Both the position numbers and the translations under genes were made by a program. Source: CAWJKP01 sp963843465 (GTDB lineage: Bacteria > Planctomycetota > Planctomycetia > Pirellulales > Thermoguttaceae). Taken from it: a stretch of DNA of 64,000 bases. This document shows positions 23,802-33,163 of the stretch, piece after piece. Every line of letters begins with the position of its first letter. Position 1 is the stretch's first letter. Location: the NCBI GenBank assembly GCA_963843465.1, contig CAWJKP010000002.1:868001-932000 (forward strand), in the 5' to 3' direction. Under the pieces are notes generated by a model. It was not told the origin of the DNA. It was given only the letters and a program-made list of their open reading frames with translations, and searched no databases.

Positions 23802-24557
23802 ATGCGAAAGATTGGTCCGTCCGCGCCTCCAGCCGGCCTGGCGCAAGACATCGAACAAGCTGAACACGACAAGCTGAGCACCGAGGCGCTGGCCAATCTG
23901 CTGACCGGACATAGGGGCGGCGATCCAGGGGCCGCCAAGCGGCTCACCCAGGCATTACGCCACCTCGCCTACGACTTCTACGGACGAGTCCCCTGGTCCC
24001 CACGGCGATCTGCCGAGGACGTGCTTGGCACGTTATTCGTGGAACTGGGGACCGCGATCGAGCGCCTAGGTCGAAACGACGTGACGGCGGAAGACGTGAC
24101 GGGCTTTGTCGTGGGCCACTTGCAGCACTCAATCGACCACTATGGGGCCGAGGTCGCCGAGGCGATCTTCCCGCCAGGGGCAACGAACGCCAGTCGGATT
24201 GCCAGCGGCAAAGAGCCCTACGTCGCTTTGCGGCGGCGACCGGAAGGGCGACCCAACCACGCCGGCCCGACCGCAGGCGACGACGTGGGCGGTGACAGTC
24301 TGCTGGACGCGCCGCCACCAGCGCCGGCGGCCAGCCAGGATGGAACGCCATACCGCAATCCCTATAGTGACGACCCATCGGCGCTAGACCGGCTCGAATA
24401 CGCCGCCGAGACCGCTGAGGAACGCGAATACGTCGAGGGTTTGCGGCAGGGCGACACCCAGGGGAAAATCGCCCGACGCCTTGGCCGCCGGCGTGTAAAC
24501 GCAATTCGGAAACGGCTGGCCCGGCGGGTGTCGAAGGAGGCCAGGGGACAGTGGTAG
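23802..24557 (+). CDS. Sigma-factor-like/HTH protein
   Basis: A 251-residue protein. The N-terminal part (A-L-R-H-L-A-Y-D-F-Y-G-R...A-E-D-V-L-G-T-L-F-V-E-L) resembles the helical region 2 of extracytoplasmic sigma-like proteins. The C-terminal end (R-Q-G-D-T-Q-G-K-I-A-R-R-L-G-R-R-R-V-N) looks like the region-4 HTH. The middle is a low-complexity linker rich in Pro, Ala and Gly. It could direct transcription of the element or control replication. The assignment is by pattern only. Confidence 0.6.
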   Translation: MRKIGPSAPPAGLAQDIEQAEHDKLSTEALANLLTGHRGGDPGAAKRLTQALRHLAYDFYGRVPWSPRRSAEDVLGTLFVELGTAIERLGRNDVTAEDVTGFVVGHLQHSIDHYGAEVAEAIFPPGATNASRIASGKEPYVALRRRPEGRPNHAGPTAGDDVGGDSLLDAPPPAPAASQDGTPYRNPYSDDPSALDRLEYAAETAEEREYVEGLRQGDTQGKIARRLGRRRVNAIRKRLARRVSKEARGQW

Positions 24558-25179
24558 CTCGATCCTACCCGCCAGCGACGTGGGTTCCTTCCGCGAGGTT
24601 TCCTACCCGCAAGGACTCCAGCCGCTTGTATTCCACCATCCAGACGCCAAGACACTTACCACCCAAGATACTGGCCGCTGGAAGGTGGGCCACTGTCTGG
24701 GCAGCAGTTACACCACCCGTAGGTGTTACAACGCGCAAGAGTCTTATCTGCTAGTCCACTGGTGGTATTATCACCCACAGGAGTAGACACCCATAGGCGG
24801 CATGGATACCGGACGCAGCATACGAATACCCCATAAGATGGCCGCTGGCGGCAGTAACGAATACCTCATACTACGTAGACTGGTCGCTGGCGGGTGATGT
24901 ACGGGGGACGAAAGCCGAAGAACCCGAAGAAATTTCGGCGAAATCCGAAGGCGCAACTCCTTGTCGTCCAACAGACTAGGACACTCCTTCGGCTTCTTCT
25001 TATTTTTCGGATTTTGAATTCTCAAACCACAAAAAAAGAATATCAGACGATTCACATAGTTAAAGCTAACCTCCCCTACCCTGAGAAACCCCCAGAATCC
25101 GAAGGTTTGTCATAACAACTGACGAGTGTGAGACTTACGCTCTTCGGGTTTCCAAATAAAACCCGAAACACTTCCGAAA
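24558..25179. other. Non-coding region with CCGAAG repeats, candidate replication origin
   Basis: CCGAAG occurs at 24915, 24924, 24945 and 25099, and its complement at 24987 and 25142. An AT-rich stretch at about 24996-25065 lies between them. Two imperfect direct repeats at about 24829-24860 and 24857-24895 share CGAATACC and GCTGGCGG. The region lies directly before the primase-helicase gene, as replication origins of mobile elements often do. Origin function is inference. Confidence 0.45.
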
Positions 25180-27945
25180 TTGGCTCCAAAGCCGAAACAG
25201 CAAGCCTGGCGCGTCCCCCGCCTGCTCGCAGTGCATCCTGGGGACGTGGAGATTACCGTGCGACTCATCGACGCCATCCCTGCTTATCTGAACGCCCGCC
25301 GGAGCACTCATCCGTCACCCGACTTGCTCGACAGCGTGTTGCCATACGCGGCCGACCTTGAGTGGCAAATCAACGTGGCCCAGGGCGCTGGCGAGCTTAT
25401 GGCCGGCAAGCGGGGTGTCTACAGCGACGGAGTTCGATCTTGGGCCAACCTTCGCGTGCCCAAGGACTCGAACACCGAGCCTAAGTGGGACGACGAGACC
25501 GAGCTTCTGTATCCGCTCGACGAGCACGCCGACGCCATTGGTTCCAGCGGTTGGGACTGGCGGCACCAGCAGTCGTTGTACCTCGGGTTCGATTTTGATT
25601 CGGTCACGGCGCACGCAAAGGGCGTTGGGGTCTCGGATGCCGATCTGCGAGCAATCCGTGACGCCGCTCCACCCTGGGTCGAGATTCGTCGGAGCACCAG
25701 CGGCGGAGAAGGCGTTCACTTCTACGTGCAGTTCCGTGAAGGCATTCCCTGTGCGAACCACGTCGAGCACGCCGCGCTCGCTCGTGCCGTCCTCGGGATG
25801 ATGTCTGCGGAAGTCGGTTTTGACTTCAACGGGAAGCTGGACTGCTACGGCGCGATCCTCTGGGTCTGGCGTCGGCGGATGGGCGAGAAGGGCTTCGAGC
25901 TTCTTCGGGCCGCCACACGCCAGCTTTCCACGTATGATCTGCCGCCCAACTGGCGCGACCATATCGAAGTCGTCAAAGGCCGGCGCTCCAAAATCAGGAT
26001 CAACGGTGTCGAGCAGAACGAGGACCCCTTCGAGAAGCTGGCGATGCAGCAGCGGGTGGTCCCGCTCGACGACCACCACCGGGCGCTGATCCAGGCCATC
26101 CAGGAAAGCGGTTTCACCTGTCTGTGGGTCCCCGACCACCATCTGCTGCAAACCCACACGGCTGCCCTGCAACAGTTGCGTGAGGGCCCCGAGGCACAAA
26201 AACTCGGATTGGTCGGGGCCTTTAGAACCAATTCTCAAGGTCGGAATCCTGGCAACCCAAACTGTTTCCTGTTCCCGATGGTGGACGGGGCGTGGCACGT
26301 TTTTAGGTTTTCCCTCGGGATCGCCGAAGACCCAACCTGGACCCAGGACGGTGTGGGGTGGACTTCATGCTACTTTAATCGCCCCGCCGATCTGGCGACG
26401 GCCGCCAAAGCGTATGGTGGCGTCGAAGACCCTGACAAGGGCGGCTTCGTGTTCAAGACCCCGGCGGAAGCCGCGGAAGCAGCCAAGCTGTTGGGACAGA
26501 CTGACCTCGACGTGGCTGAGGTCTTTGCCGATCGGAAGACCAAGCTCAAGGCCCATAAGGATGGTCGGCTCACTATTGAGATCGAGCGCCGCCCAGGCGA
26601 CGACGACATCAAGGAAGAGCCTGTGGGCTGGCTGGCCGGCAAGACGAAGTGGACACGGGTCTATTCGGTTCAGGCAGAGCCCAAAGACTTAACGCAGGAG
26701 GAGGGAACAAACTGTGACCATCTGGTCCGCTACCTGATGACGCCGGACGGCAAGGACGCTGGTTGCGTGCTGCGTGATGTCAGTGGCGTGTGGGTTCCGC
26801 GAACCCGTTCGGATTTGAAGATGGCGTTGCAGCACTGCGGCATGTCCAAGACACAGGCTGAGGAGGTGATGGGCGGTGCCAGCAAGCAAGCCTGGACGAT
26901 CGTCAACGTGCCCTTCACGGGCGAATATCCTGGCGCACGCCAGTGGAACATCAGCGCCGCACAATACAAATGTGAGCCTGTAGTGCTCGGGCCGGACGAG
27001 GCCCCAAAGCATCCTCACTGGGACATGGTTTACGACCAGTTGGGTGCCCTGCTGGACGAGCCCCTGAAGTCCTGTAAGTGGGCACAAGACGCCAAGATCA
27101 CGACCGGCGCGCAGTACCTCCGGCTCTGGGTGGCGTGTGTCCTGCGCGAGCCACTTGAGCCGCTGCCCTACTTGTTCTTTTGGGGCAAGGGCAATGTTGG
27201 CAAGAGCCTGTTCCACGAGTCACTCTTGTTGCTGATCTCGAAGGGGATCGTCAAGGCTGACCGCGCGCTCACGGCTGACTTCAATGGCGAACTCCTTGGT
27301 GCCGTGGTGTGTGTCGTCGAGGAGCGCGACATCTCGAAAGCCCCCGGCGCATACGCCCGGATCAAGGATTGGACCACCGCCAAGAAGCTGGCCATCCGCC
27401 AGATGCGGACAGACCTCTTTGAGATTGCAAATACTACTCACTGGGTCCAGGAGGCGAACGAGCCCGGCCACTGCCCGCTGAAGCGCGGCGACACTCGCAT
27501 CACCGTCGTCCCCGTGAAGCCTTTGTCTGAGGAGGCGAAGATTCAGTACCCGAAGCGAAAGCTTATGGGTCTCCTGGAGCAGGAAGCCCCGCATTTCCTG
27601 CGGACTCTTCTCGACATGGAACTTCCGCCAGTGACGGACCGCCTGCGACTGGAAGTGATCGACACGCTCGACAAGCGGCAACTCGAAGACGACAACGATC
27701 CCGAAGCCGTCTTTCTGCATGGCCACTGTGCGGTGAAGGAAGGCAGCCGGCTTGAAAAGCACGAAGTCTACAAACAATACAAGGATTGGGCCAACACGAA
27801 CGACTACTTCGAGCACATGAAGCCAAAGAGCTTCGGGTGGGCAGTGATGCGAGTGTTTGCGGGCCAGATTAAGAACACGGATAAGATGCCCAAGACCAAC
27901 AAGGATTGCTACACGAACCTCGCGTGGAAGGAGGCAACCGCGTGA
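25180..27945 (+). CDS. Primase-helicase of an integrative element (AEP primase plus P4-type helicase)
   Basis: A 921-residue protein. The N-terminal half has a primase-polymerase-like site, L-Y-L-G-F-D-F-D-S-V followed by R-R-S-T-S-G-G-E-G-V-H-F-Y-V. The C-terminal half is a superfamily-3 helicase of the P4 type, with Walker A F-W-G-K-G-N-V-G-K-S near residue 668, then V-V-C-V-V-E-E-R-D as Walker B and a T-N/H sensor region. It would start and unwind replication of the element. The start is a TTG with no strong ribosome binding site, so the true start is uncertain. The next gene overlaps by four bases. Confidence 0.88.
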   Translation: MAPKPKQQAWRVPRLLAVHPGDVEITVRLIDAIPAYLNARRSTHPSPDLLDSVLPYAADLEWQINVAQGAGELMAGKRGVYSDGVRSWANLRVPKDSNTEPKWDDETELLYPLDEHADAIGSSGWDWRHQQSLYLGFDFDSVTAHAKGVGVSDADLRAIRDAAPPWVEIRRSTSGGEGVHFYVQFREGIPCANHVEHAALARAVLGMMSAEVGFDFNGKLDCYGAILWVWRRRMGEKGFELLRAATRQLSTYDLPPNWRDHIEVVKGRRSKIRINGVEQNEDPFEKLAMQQRVVPLDDHHRALIQAIQESGFTCLWVPDHHLLQTHTAALQQLREGPEAQKLGLVGAFRTNSQGRNPGNPNCFLFPMVDGAWHVFRFSLGIAEDPTWTQDGVGWTSCYFNRPADLATAAKAYGGVEDPDKGGFVFKTPAEAAEAAKLLGQTDLDVAEVFADRKTKLKAHKDGRLTIEIERRPGDDDIKEEPVGWLAGKTKWTRVYSVQAEPKDLTQEEGTNCDHLVRYLMTPDGKDAGCVLRDVSGVWVPRTRSDLKMALQHCGMSKTQAEEVMGGASKQAWTIVNVPFTGEYPGARQWNISAAQYKCEPVVLGPDEAPKHPHWDMVYDQLGALLDEPLKSCKWAQDAKITTGAQYLRLWVACVLREPLEPLPYLFFWGKGNVGKSLFHESLLLLISKGIVKADRALTADFNGELLGAVVCVVEERDISKAPGAYARIKDWTTAKKLAIRQMRTDLFEIANTTHWVQEANEPGHCPLKRGDTRITVVPVKPLSEEAKIQYPKRKLMGLLEQEAPHFLRTLLDMELPPVTDRLRLEVIDTLDKRQLEDDNDPEAVFLHGHCAVKEGSRLEKHEVYKQYKDWANTNDYFEHMKPKSFGWAVMRVFAGQIKNTDKMPKTNKDCYTNLAWKEATA

Positions 27946-28265
27946 ACCTCGAAACCTGGATTTGTTGGGCCTTCCGCCCGATTTCCCGCGGCCGGCACCA
28001 CCTGCAAAGCAAGACGCTCGTGAAGCAGGCTGTCCGTGACTTGGGTGGCCCGATTGACCACGCGGAGTTCTGCGCGGCAATGGTCCGTGCCGGATTCCGT
28101 GTTGTCCACCGCCACGGCGATGCCTGCTACTTCAACTGTACGGACTCGGCCGAAAAGCGGCGGTACTACCAGCAAAAGTTCCTGAACCTGGACGACGGTG
28201 CCGTGCATCCGCTGTTGAAGCACGGACCCATGCAACCCGACCCGCAAGTTGCAGACAGTCCTTAG
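27942..28265 (+). CDS. Hypothetical small protein coupled to primase-helicase
   Basis: A 107-residue protein of unknown family. GTG at 27942 overlaps the primase stop as GTGA and has AAGGAGG seven bases upstream, which rules out the longer frame from 27906. It is basic, with a segment I-D-H-A-E-F-C-A-A-M-V-R-A-G-F-R-V and C-Y-F-N-C. Its coupling suggests a replication accessory role. Confidence 0.72.
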   Translation: MNLETWICWAFRPISRGRHHLQSKTLVKQAVRDLGGPIDHAEFCAAMVRAGFRVVHRHGDACYFNCTDSAEKRRYYQQKFLNLDDGAVHPLLKHGPMQPDPQVADSP

Positions 28266-28550
28266 TCCAGTCACCGGTGACCGTCTGCTAGCTTTTGCGT
28301 CCCGCCGGCCGGCGGCCGTTTTCACGTTTCTCCGGTCGCCGGTCGGCCTTTTCACACCTCACTCCCCTCTCACGCTGCTTATCGCCGCCATCCCAGGCGG
28401 CGTTTCTCTGCGCAGATTACCCCGCCCGGTTCTTTGAACGCTGACACATGGCGTCAGTGAGTCAAGTTGTCCGTGGCGGCCACAAAATCATTACCCCGTT
28501 GAAACGGGTGCGACCGAGGCACTCCCTCGGGTCTCTTTGGGTATCAAATC

Positions 28551-28790
28551 ATGCGGATCGGCAACAAGAATATCAAGCTCGACGAACGCACCGTGAACTT
28601 CGTCTACTGGTTCCGCGGCCTGCGCGACCGCCGGCGCATTCAACTCTGGCTGGCCAAGAAGCCAAGCATCAAGACCCTCACCGTCGAAGGCATGAAGGCG
28701 CTCTACGAGTTGCAGATGTGTCCGCAGTACCGGATGCCTGGCGACGAGGCATTTCGGCGTCTGGCCGCCCAGATCAGGGAGGGCAAGTAA
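28551..28790 (+). CDS. Hypothetical small basic protein
   Basis: A 79-residue basic protein, M-R-I-G-N-K-N-I-K-L-D-E-R-T, with no recognised domain. It is directly followed (no gap) by the next gene, which supports both being real members of one operon. Confidence 0.6.
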   Translation: MRIGNKNIKLDERTVNFVYWFRGLRDRRRIQLWLAKKPSIKTLTVEGMKALYELQMCPQYRMPGDEAFRRLAAQIREGK

Positions 28791-29240
28791 ATGCCCTACC
28801 AATTCGACGAATCAACCCAGCGAGAACTCGACGCCTTCCGCGGGGACGACATGACCCAATGCGGTCAAGAGATCGCCATTGCGAAGATGCTACTTTCCCG
28901 GGCCGTTCAAGCTGGCAACACTGGCCTCGCAAACGCGCTCCTGGGCACGATTGCCAAGTTGTGTGCCACGCACGTTTCGGCCCAGATCAGGACTGGCCAA
29001 CTCGTGGGGTCCAGCGAACTTTCGCGCCTGGGCCAACTTCTGGCGGCAGCATTGACACACCGTTTGTCGTCGGCACCCGGGTTCGAGCAACTGGCCGACG
29101 TGATCCTGTCAGATTGGTCGGAGATTTTCAAGAACAGGCAAAGCCTTCTGACGATGGAGGTCGAGAGCACCGGAGTGACGGTGCCAGCGACCGAAAACAC
29201 GAGCCACCCGGCGGGCAGCCTGGCGAGGTCGAGCAAATGA
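28791..29240 (+). CDS. Hypothetical protein
   Basis: A 149-residue protein, mostly helical, M-P-Y-Q-F-D-E-S-T-Q-R-E-L-D at the start and a Ser/Thr-rich tail. GAGGGCAAGTAA spans the stop of the preceding gene and provides its ribosome binding site. It overlaps the next gene as ATGA. No function can be assigned. Confidence 0.6.
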   Translation: MPYQFDESTQRELDAFRGDDMTQCGQEIAIAKMLLSRAVQAGNTGLANALLGTIAKLCATHVSAQIRTGQLVGSSELSRLGQLLAAALTHRLSSAPGFEQLADVILSDWSEIFKNRQSLLTMEVESTGVTVPATENTSHPAGSLARSSK

Positions 29241-29434
29241 CCAACCTACAAAAGCAACTCGACGAGATGGTCGCCGCCACCTGCGTCGTCTGTGGTGGTG
29301 TCGTGGAGCCGGCTTACCGCGGGACCTCCACGCGGCCCAAATGCGAGTCGTGCCAGTGCTCGACGTGGCTACGGTTGAAGTGCCGCGGTCGGAGTATGTC
29401 ACGACCGTTTCTGGTCCCTGAGAAAACAACGTAG
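29237..29434 (+). CDS. Small zinc-ribbon protein
   Basis: A 65-residue protein with two Cys pairs, C-V-V-C-G-G and C-E-S-C-Q-C, followed by a basic tail; a zinc-ribbon fold is likely. ATGA overlap with the previous gene. It may bind DNA or a protein of the element. Confidence 0.65.
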   Translation: MTNLQKQLDEMVAATCVVCGGVVEPAYRGTSTRPKCESCQCSTWLRLKCRGRSMSRPFLVPEKTT

Positions 29435-29544
29435 GCGTGGAGGGTCTCAGCCTCCTCTTCTCACCCTTCCACGCTCGGCCGGGGGCGGCGTTTTGCACGA
29501 ACGGCGCTGCCCTCGGTTCCTTTTTAATCCACAGGAGAACAACA

Positions 29545-29796
29545 GTGCCCATCGAGTTCAAAGCTCCGCAACCGACGCACCGGGCCACGCGCCTTCCGTC
29601 CAGCACCGTGCTGGACTTGGCGATCGGGTCAGGCGTGAATGACATCCCGCTCATCCGCAGCTACCTCGTACATGCGGACTCCGTTGCCGACGCGCGGAAC
29701 AGTGTTGCTGCCCTTAAGCGCAACCAGCCGGCGCTGTTCGAGCGTCGTGCCGTCTCACCGAGCTACGTCCGGCCGCAGCGCAGCAAGCACCGATAA
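29545..29796 (+). CDS. Hypothetical small protein
   Basis: An 83-residue protein starting at GTG 29545 with CAGGAGAA nine bases upstream. It is basic at the C-terminus (R-P-Q-R-S-K-H-R). No domain recognised. A longer frame starting at 29437 lacks a ribosome binding site. Confidence 0.55.
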   Translation: MPIEFKAPQPTHRATRLPSSTVLDLAIGSGVNDIPLIRSYLVHADSVADARNSVAALKRNQPALFERRAVSPSYVRPQRSKHR

Positions 29797-29940
29797 ACCG
29801 TTGCGTCCTGACTGGTGGCCGCTTCAGGTCGCTAGTTGGGCATTAGGCGCGTTCCCTCTGGTCCGCTAGAGGATACACGACTCGCGGATCAGAGGGGCGC
29901 GCGGAATCAACTTCGTTACTTTTCACCAGGAGAGTCAATC

Positions 29941-30111
29941 GTGGAAAAAACCGGAAAAGACACTGCGGCAAAGTTGAGCGCGACCACCATCGCCAACCAA
30001 CACGCCAAGCTGATGGGCAGACGCGGACTTGGGCAGCGGACGCTTGCTCGCATCACGGAAGCCAGCAGCGAAGACAAGGAGGGTCAGAGCGGTGAACGCA
30101 AATCAAAGTGA
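29941..30111 (+). CDS. Hypothetical 56-residue basic protein
   Basis: GTG at 29941 with AGGAGAG upstream. The product is Lys/Arg-rich with K-L-S-A-T-T-I-A-N-Q-H-A-K-L-M. It overlaps the next gene by 20 bases. Function unknown. Confidence 0.5.
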   Translation: MEKTGKDTAAKLSATTIANQHAKLMGRRGLGQRTLARITEASSEDKEGQSGERKSK

Positions 30112-30289
30112 ACCTCGGCCCAGCCCGAAGCAGACGCGCATCCTCGCCGGCGCTGTCCGCGCATTGAACGCCGATCAGCGGCGTGCCGGTACGGCGGACA
30201 AGCAACTGTCACACGAGCGGCAGTCACGCAGCTACGTGCTCGTCCCACGAATGAACATCCGAGGCGACGTGCAGGAGCCTGGACGATGA
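30092..30289 (+). CDS. Hypothetical 65-residue basic protein
   Basis: GTG at 30092 with AAGGAGGG upstream, inside the end of the previous gene. The product is rich in Arg, Gln and Ser. The stop overlaps the next start as ATGA. Function unknown. Confidence 0.5.
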   Translation: MNANQSEPRPSPKQTRILAGAVRALNADQRRAGTADKQLSHERQSRSYVLVPRMNIRGDVQEPGR

Positions 30290-30444
30290 AGTCAGTCGAG
30301 AAGTCGAAGATGATCGTCTACAACGACGACTTCTACCAGGCCCAGAAGGCGGAAGAGAACCGCCGGAAGGCCGAGCACAATCTTCGCGTCGGCCGCGCAG
30401 TGCGGTCAAGCCGCATTGCCACCGCCAAGCGAAACGCAAAGTGA
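30286..30444 (+). CDS. Hypothetical 52-residue basic protein
   Basis: ATG at 30286 overlaps the previous stop and GCAGGAG lies upstream. It reads M-K-S-V-E-K-S-K-M and is highly charged, with a likely helix Q-A-Q-K-A-E-E-N-R-R-K-A-E-H. Function unknown, but the coupled arrangement supports a real gene. Confidence 0.5.
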   Translation: MKSVEKSKMIVYNDDFYQAQKAEENRRKAEHNLRVGRAVRSSRIATAKRNAK

Positions 30445-30523
30445 CTTTGTTACGCAGGGCCGGTTATGTTGGGGACTGGCCCCGCTTTACCCAACGACAT
30501 CCCAACGTAGAAGGTGTACGACA

Positions 30524-31045
30524 ATGGATTTTCTCGGACCCGATGAACTTGCCGTGCTGCCCGTCGATCAGTTGACCGGCTACGCTTACCACGTCACCGA
30601 ACGTGCTAAGGATGCCGAGGCGCGTGCCCAGCAGGCGGAATCGAAGAACCAGCAAGTGGACGCGCGCAACCAACGCCTCGAAGGTGAACTTCTCACTCGG
30701 GACCTGTTGACCGCTTGCAAGGAGGCCGGCGTCTTCAACCCGAAGACACTGGCCGACCAGTTACGCAACCGCGGCGCGAAGCGCGACGACAAGGGACAAG
30801 CGGCCGTGCCGGATAGCCACGGTGTCTTGCAGCCCGCGGAACGCTACATCGCCGGCCTGCGTGATACAGAGATGAATTGGTTCCCGGACTTGATGAAAGG
30901 TCCGCCCCCACCGACAACGCCAGACGGGCGGATTGATCCGGGGGCCTTGGCCAAACAGGGCACGGGCGACTATATCCGGGTTCGGCAGGAGCGTGGCGTG
31001 GCCGCGCTTGGCCTACGACCAAACAAATTCGGCCAGAGCCGATAG
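30524..31045 (+). CDS. Hypothetical coiled-coil protein
   Basis: A 173-residue protein with a predicted coiled coil at about residues 25-60 (A-K-D-A-E-A-R-A-Q-Q-A-E-S-K). The C-terminal half is Pro/Gly-rich. It might be a structural or scaffold-like protein of the element. No family recognised. Confidence 0.55.
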   Translation: MDFLGPDELAVLPVDQLTGYAYHVTERAKDAEARAQQAESKNQQVDARNQRLEGELLTRDLLTACKEAGVFNPKTLADQLRNRGAKRDDKGQAAVPDSHGVLQPAERYIAGLRDTEMNWFPDLMKGPPPPTTPDGRIDPGALAKQGTGDYIRVRQERGVAALGLRPNKFGQSR

Positions 31046-31287
31046 CGGCAACGTAGCGGGCGGTGCGATGCCGCGGGAACCCGGTGACTCGTCGTTGCCG
31101 GGTTCCCTCCTCTTCTGCTGACAGTATCCCGCCGGCACGGATGCCAGATTCGAGGAAGCGTACCGTGGCGATTGGCGGAGGGCTTTGGGAAAATCCCTCA
31201 CACCCGCCCACCTGCCTGGGCTCGGCTCGACGACGTAGCTCCGCCGGAACCTTCAGGCGGCTTGTCTTCTCATATTCCAGGTCAACC

Positions 31288-31485
31288 ATGACTTTCTATG
31301 CCGCGATCTTTGATGGTCGCAAGCGTCGGTATCGTGTGAGGAAATATACCCTGCGTGTCAAGGACCACGAGCCCGTGTGGCCTGGGCCGATCGCGCTGAA
31401 GCCCAAGCTCTATCCGCGATTAAAGGATTGTCTCGCAGACCTCCGCCAGAGGGAATCGCTGACGGCCACCAGCACTGCCGGTTGA
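31288..31485 (+). CDS. Hypothetical small basic protein
   Basis: A 65-residue protein, M-T-F-Y-A-A-I-F-D-G-R-K-R-R-Y, very basic. CCAGG lies upstream of the ATG but is a weak ribosome binding site. Last plus-strand gene before the convergent integrase. Confidence 0.45.
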   Translation: MTFYAAIFDGRKRRYRVRKYTLRVKDHEPVWPGPIALKPKLYPRLKDCLADLRQRESLTATSTAG

Positions 31486-31703
31486 TGGGCACCAGCAGCA
31501 CGGACAAACGGCCGCACGGACACCCGCAGCAAAGAATCGGGAAGGTGTGAGCGGCGTGTCTGGCCGCACTGCGAGTGCTGACCGGAGAGGTCGGACGGCT
31601 GTCTTGAGCACCGCCGAGATCGTCCGTGAGTCCGCCAAACTGGCCCAGGCGGTCGGCCGCGAGGGCAAATCGCCAAGAACGGCCCGGTCCTTTGCCGCCC
31701 TTC

Positions 31704-32753
31704 CTACGCACTCCGGTTCAGAGCGTCCCGCAAGTGGTCCGGCCGCGCCTTGACATGCTGGTAGATTTTGGTGAGCATCTTGATGTCAACGTGACCCATG
31801 AGGGTGGCGATGGTCACAAGATCGACCCCCGCAATGATCTTCTCGGTGGCAAAAGTGTGCCGAATCGCGTAGGGCGTGACCTTGAAACCTAGCTTCTCGG
31901 ACAATCTGGCGCAGTAGCCAGAGAGCATGGTGGCCGTCCAGAAGTGGCCATGCCTGTTGCGGAAGATCGGCCCTTCGGGGTGTTTCAGGGCGGCCTTCTG
32001 GCAAATCTCAAAAGTCTTCTCCGTCAGATAGACCATCCGCTCTTGCTCCGTCTTCTCTCCGCACTTGCTCTCCACGACCGGGAACACCCACCGCTTGTTC
32101 TCCCGATCATAATGGCGGGATTCGACGCGCCGGACCTCTTGGGGCCGACAGCCAGTTTCGTACATGACCGTCAGCAAGTCCAGCAACTCACCGTCTGCGG
32201 TCGCCGCCACTTGTTGCCACTTGGCCGGCGGGATATAGGCGTCCATGCCCCTGGCATACTGGCGCGGCACCTTGACCTTGGAAACCGGAGATTGCCGAAT
32301 GTAGCCCTTGTTCTCCGCCCATTGGAAGCCGGACTTCACGGCCCGCACCAAATTGTGCCGATAGGTCGAGGACGTTTCCTTGTCGGTGGGCTTGCCGCCT
32401 TTGGCCCTCTTGAACTTGTGGCACTGGTCAATCCAGTTCTCGACGTGGTAGACTTGCACGTCGGAGACCCGGAGTGAGGAGCCGATGAAGTCGATGAACG
32501 ATCGGACAGGCCGGCTGTAGAAGCGCCGGGTGCTGGCCGGGGCGTCTTGGAGGGACTGGAGGAACCGGTGCAACAGAACGGCGGCCAATTGATCTTGCTG
32601 GGGTGGCAGCCGGTTTGCCATGACCAGGTAGTACACTTCCCAAGCCTTGTCCTTTCCCTCCTCTTCGGAGGCAAGCCGAACTTGCTTCCCCTGAAGGTTG
32701 ACGTACCACGCCCTGTGGGATTTCTTGAAGTGAGGTTTCGGTTGCCGCGCCAT
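31704..32753 (-). CDS. Tyrosine recombinase (integrase)
   Basis: A 349-residue phage-type integrase. An N-terminal core-binding domain (about 50-150) precedes the catalytic domain. Active-site residues seen are Arg 203 (G-C-R-P-Q-E-V-R), Lys 230, Arg 298 in Y-A-I-R-H-T-F-A, His 321 (M-G-H-V-D) and Tyr 331. The usual His of H-x-x-R is Tyr, a tolerated variant. It marks the right end of the element and faces the resolvase. The attachment site is probably nearby, but a matching pair was not found. Confidence 0.93.
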   Translation of the reverse strand: MARQPKPHFKKSHRAWYVNLQGKQVRLASEEEGKDKAWEVYYLVMANRLPPQQDQLAAVLLHRFLQSLQDAPASTRRFYSRPVRSFIDFIGSSLRVSDVQVYHVENWIDQCHKFKRAKGGKPTDKETSSTYRHNLVRAVKSGFQWAENKGYIRQSPVSKVKVPRQYARGMDAYIPPAKWQQVAATADGELLDLLTVMYETGCRPQEVRRVESRHYDRENKRWVFPVVESKCGEKTEQERMVYLTEKTFEICQKAALKHPEGPIFRNRHGHFWTATMLSGYCARLSEKLGFKVTPYAIRHTFATEKIIAGVDLVTIATLMGHVDIKMLTKIYQHVKARPDHLRDALNRSA

Positions 32754-32866
32754 GTTGAGTCTCCTTTGTCCAGGCTGCCTGTTTTATCAAGCCTACCATT
32801 TGACTCGGTGCGATCCGGGACAAAGCGGGACAACAATAACCTCTCCAGGCCGCGTCAACCGATGTT

Positions 32867-32889
32867 AAGTCGTTACGAGAAAACGACTT
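32867..32889. repeat. Inverted repeat near integrase, candidate att region
   Basis: AAGTCGTT (32867-32874) pairs with AACGACTT (32882-32889) with a seven-base gap, about 115 bp from the integrase start. This fits the arms of an integrase core site. No second copy was found at the left side. Confidence 0.4.
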
Positions 32890-32938
32890 GAATTAGGGAC
32901 AAAAACGGAGGAAATCGGGCAAAGTGCCAAACTTAGTG

Positions 32939-33105
32939 ACCCAGCGATTTATCGCTGGGATCGGGATGATACGCTTGGCCGTGTCCGTCCCGGAGGGACG
33001 GTTGATCGGTCTCAATCGTCCCTCCGGGACGACCCGCCATGGCGGATGGCCTCGAACGCCAGCGATAAATCGCTGGGCTATTATCAACCGTCCCTCCGGG
33101 ACGGA
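32939..33105. repeat. Composite of palindromic repeats
   Basis: CAGCGATTTATCGCTG (about 32941-32956) and its relative with ATAAAT (about 33058-33073) flank three palindromes of type CGTCCC.GGGACG. The whole block makes long nested hairpins. Palindromes of this sort recur in planctomycete genomes. Confidence 0.75.
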
Positions 33106-33163
33106 CCGGCGGTGCTCCACCCGAATCGCTTGCAGAACTCATGAACCAGGCACGCAGCAAAAT

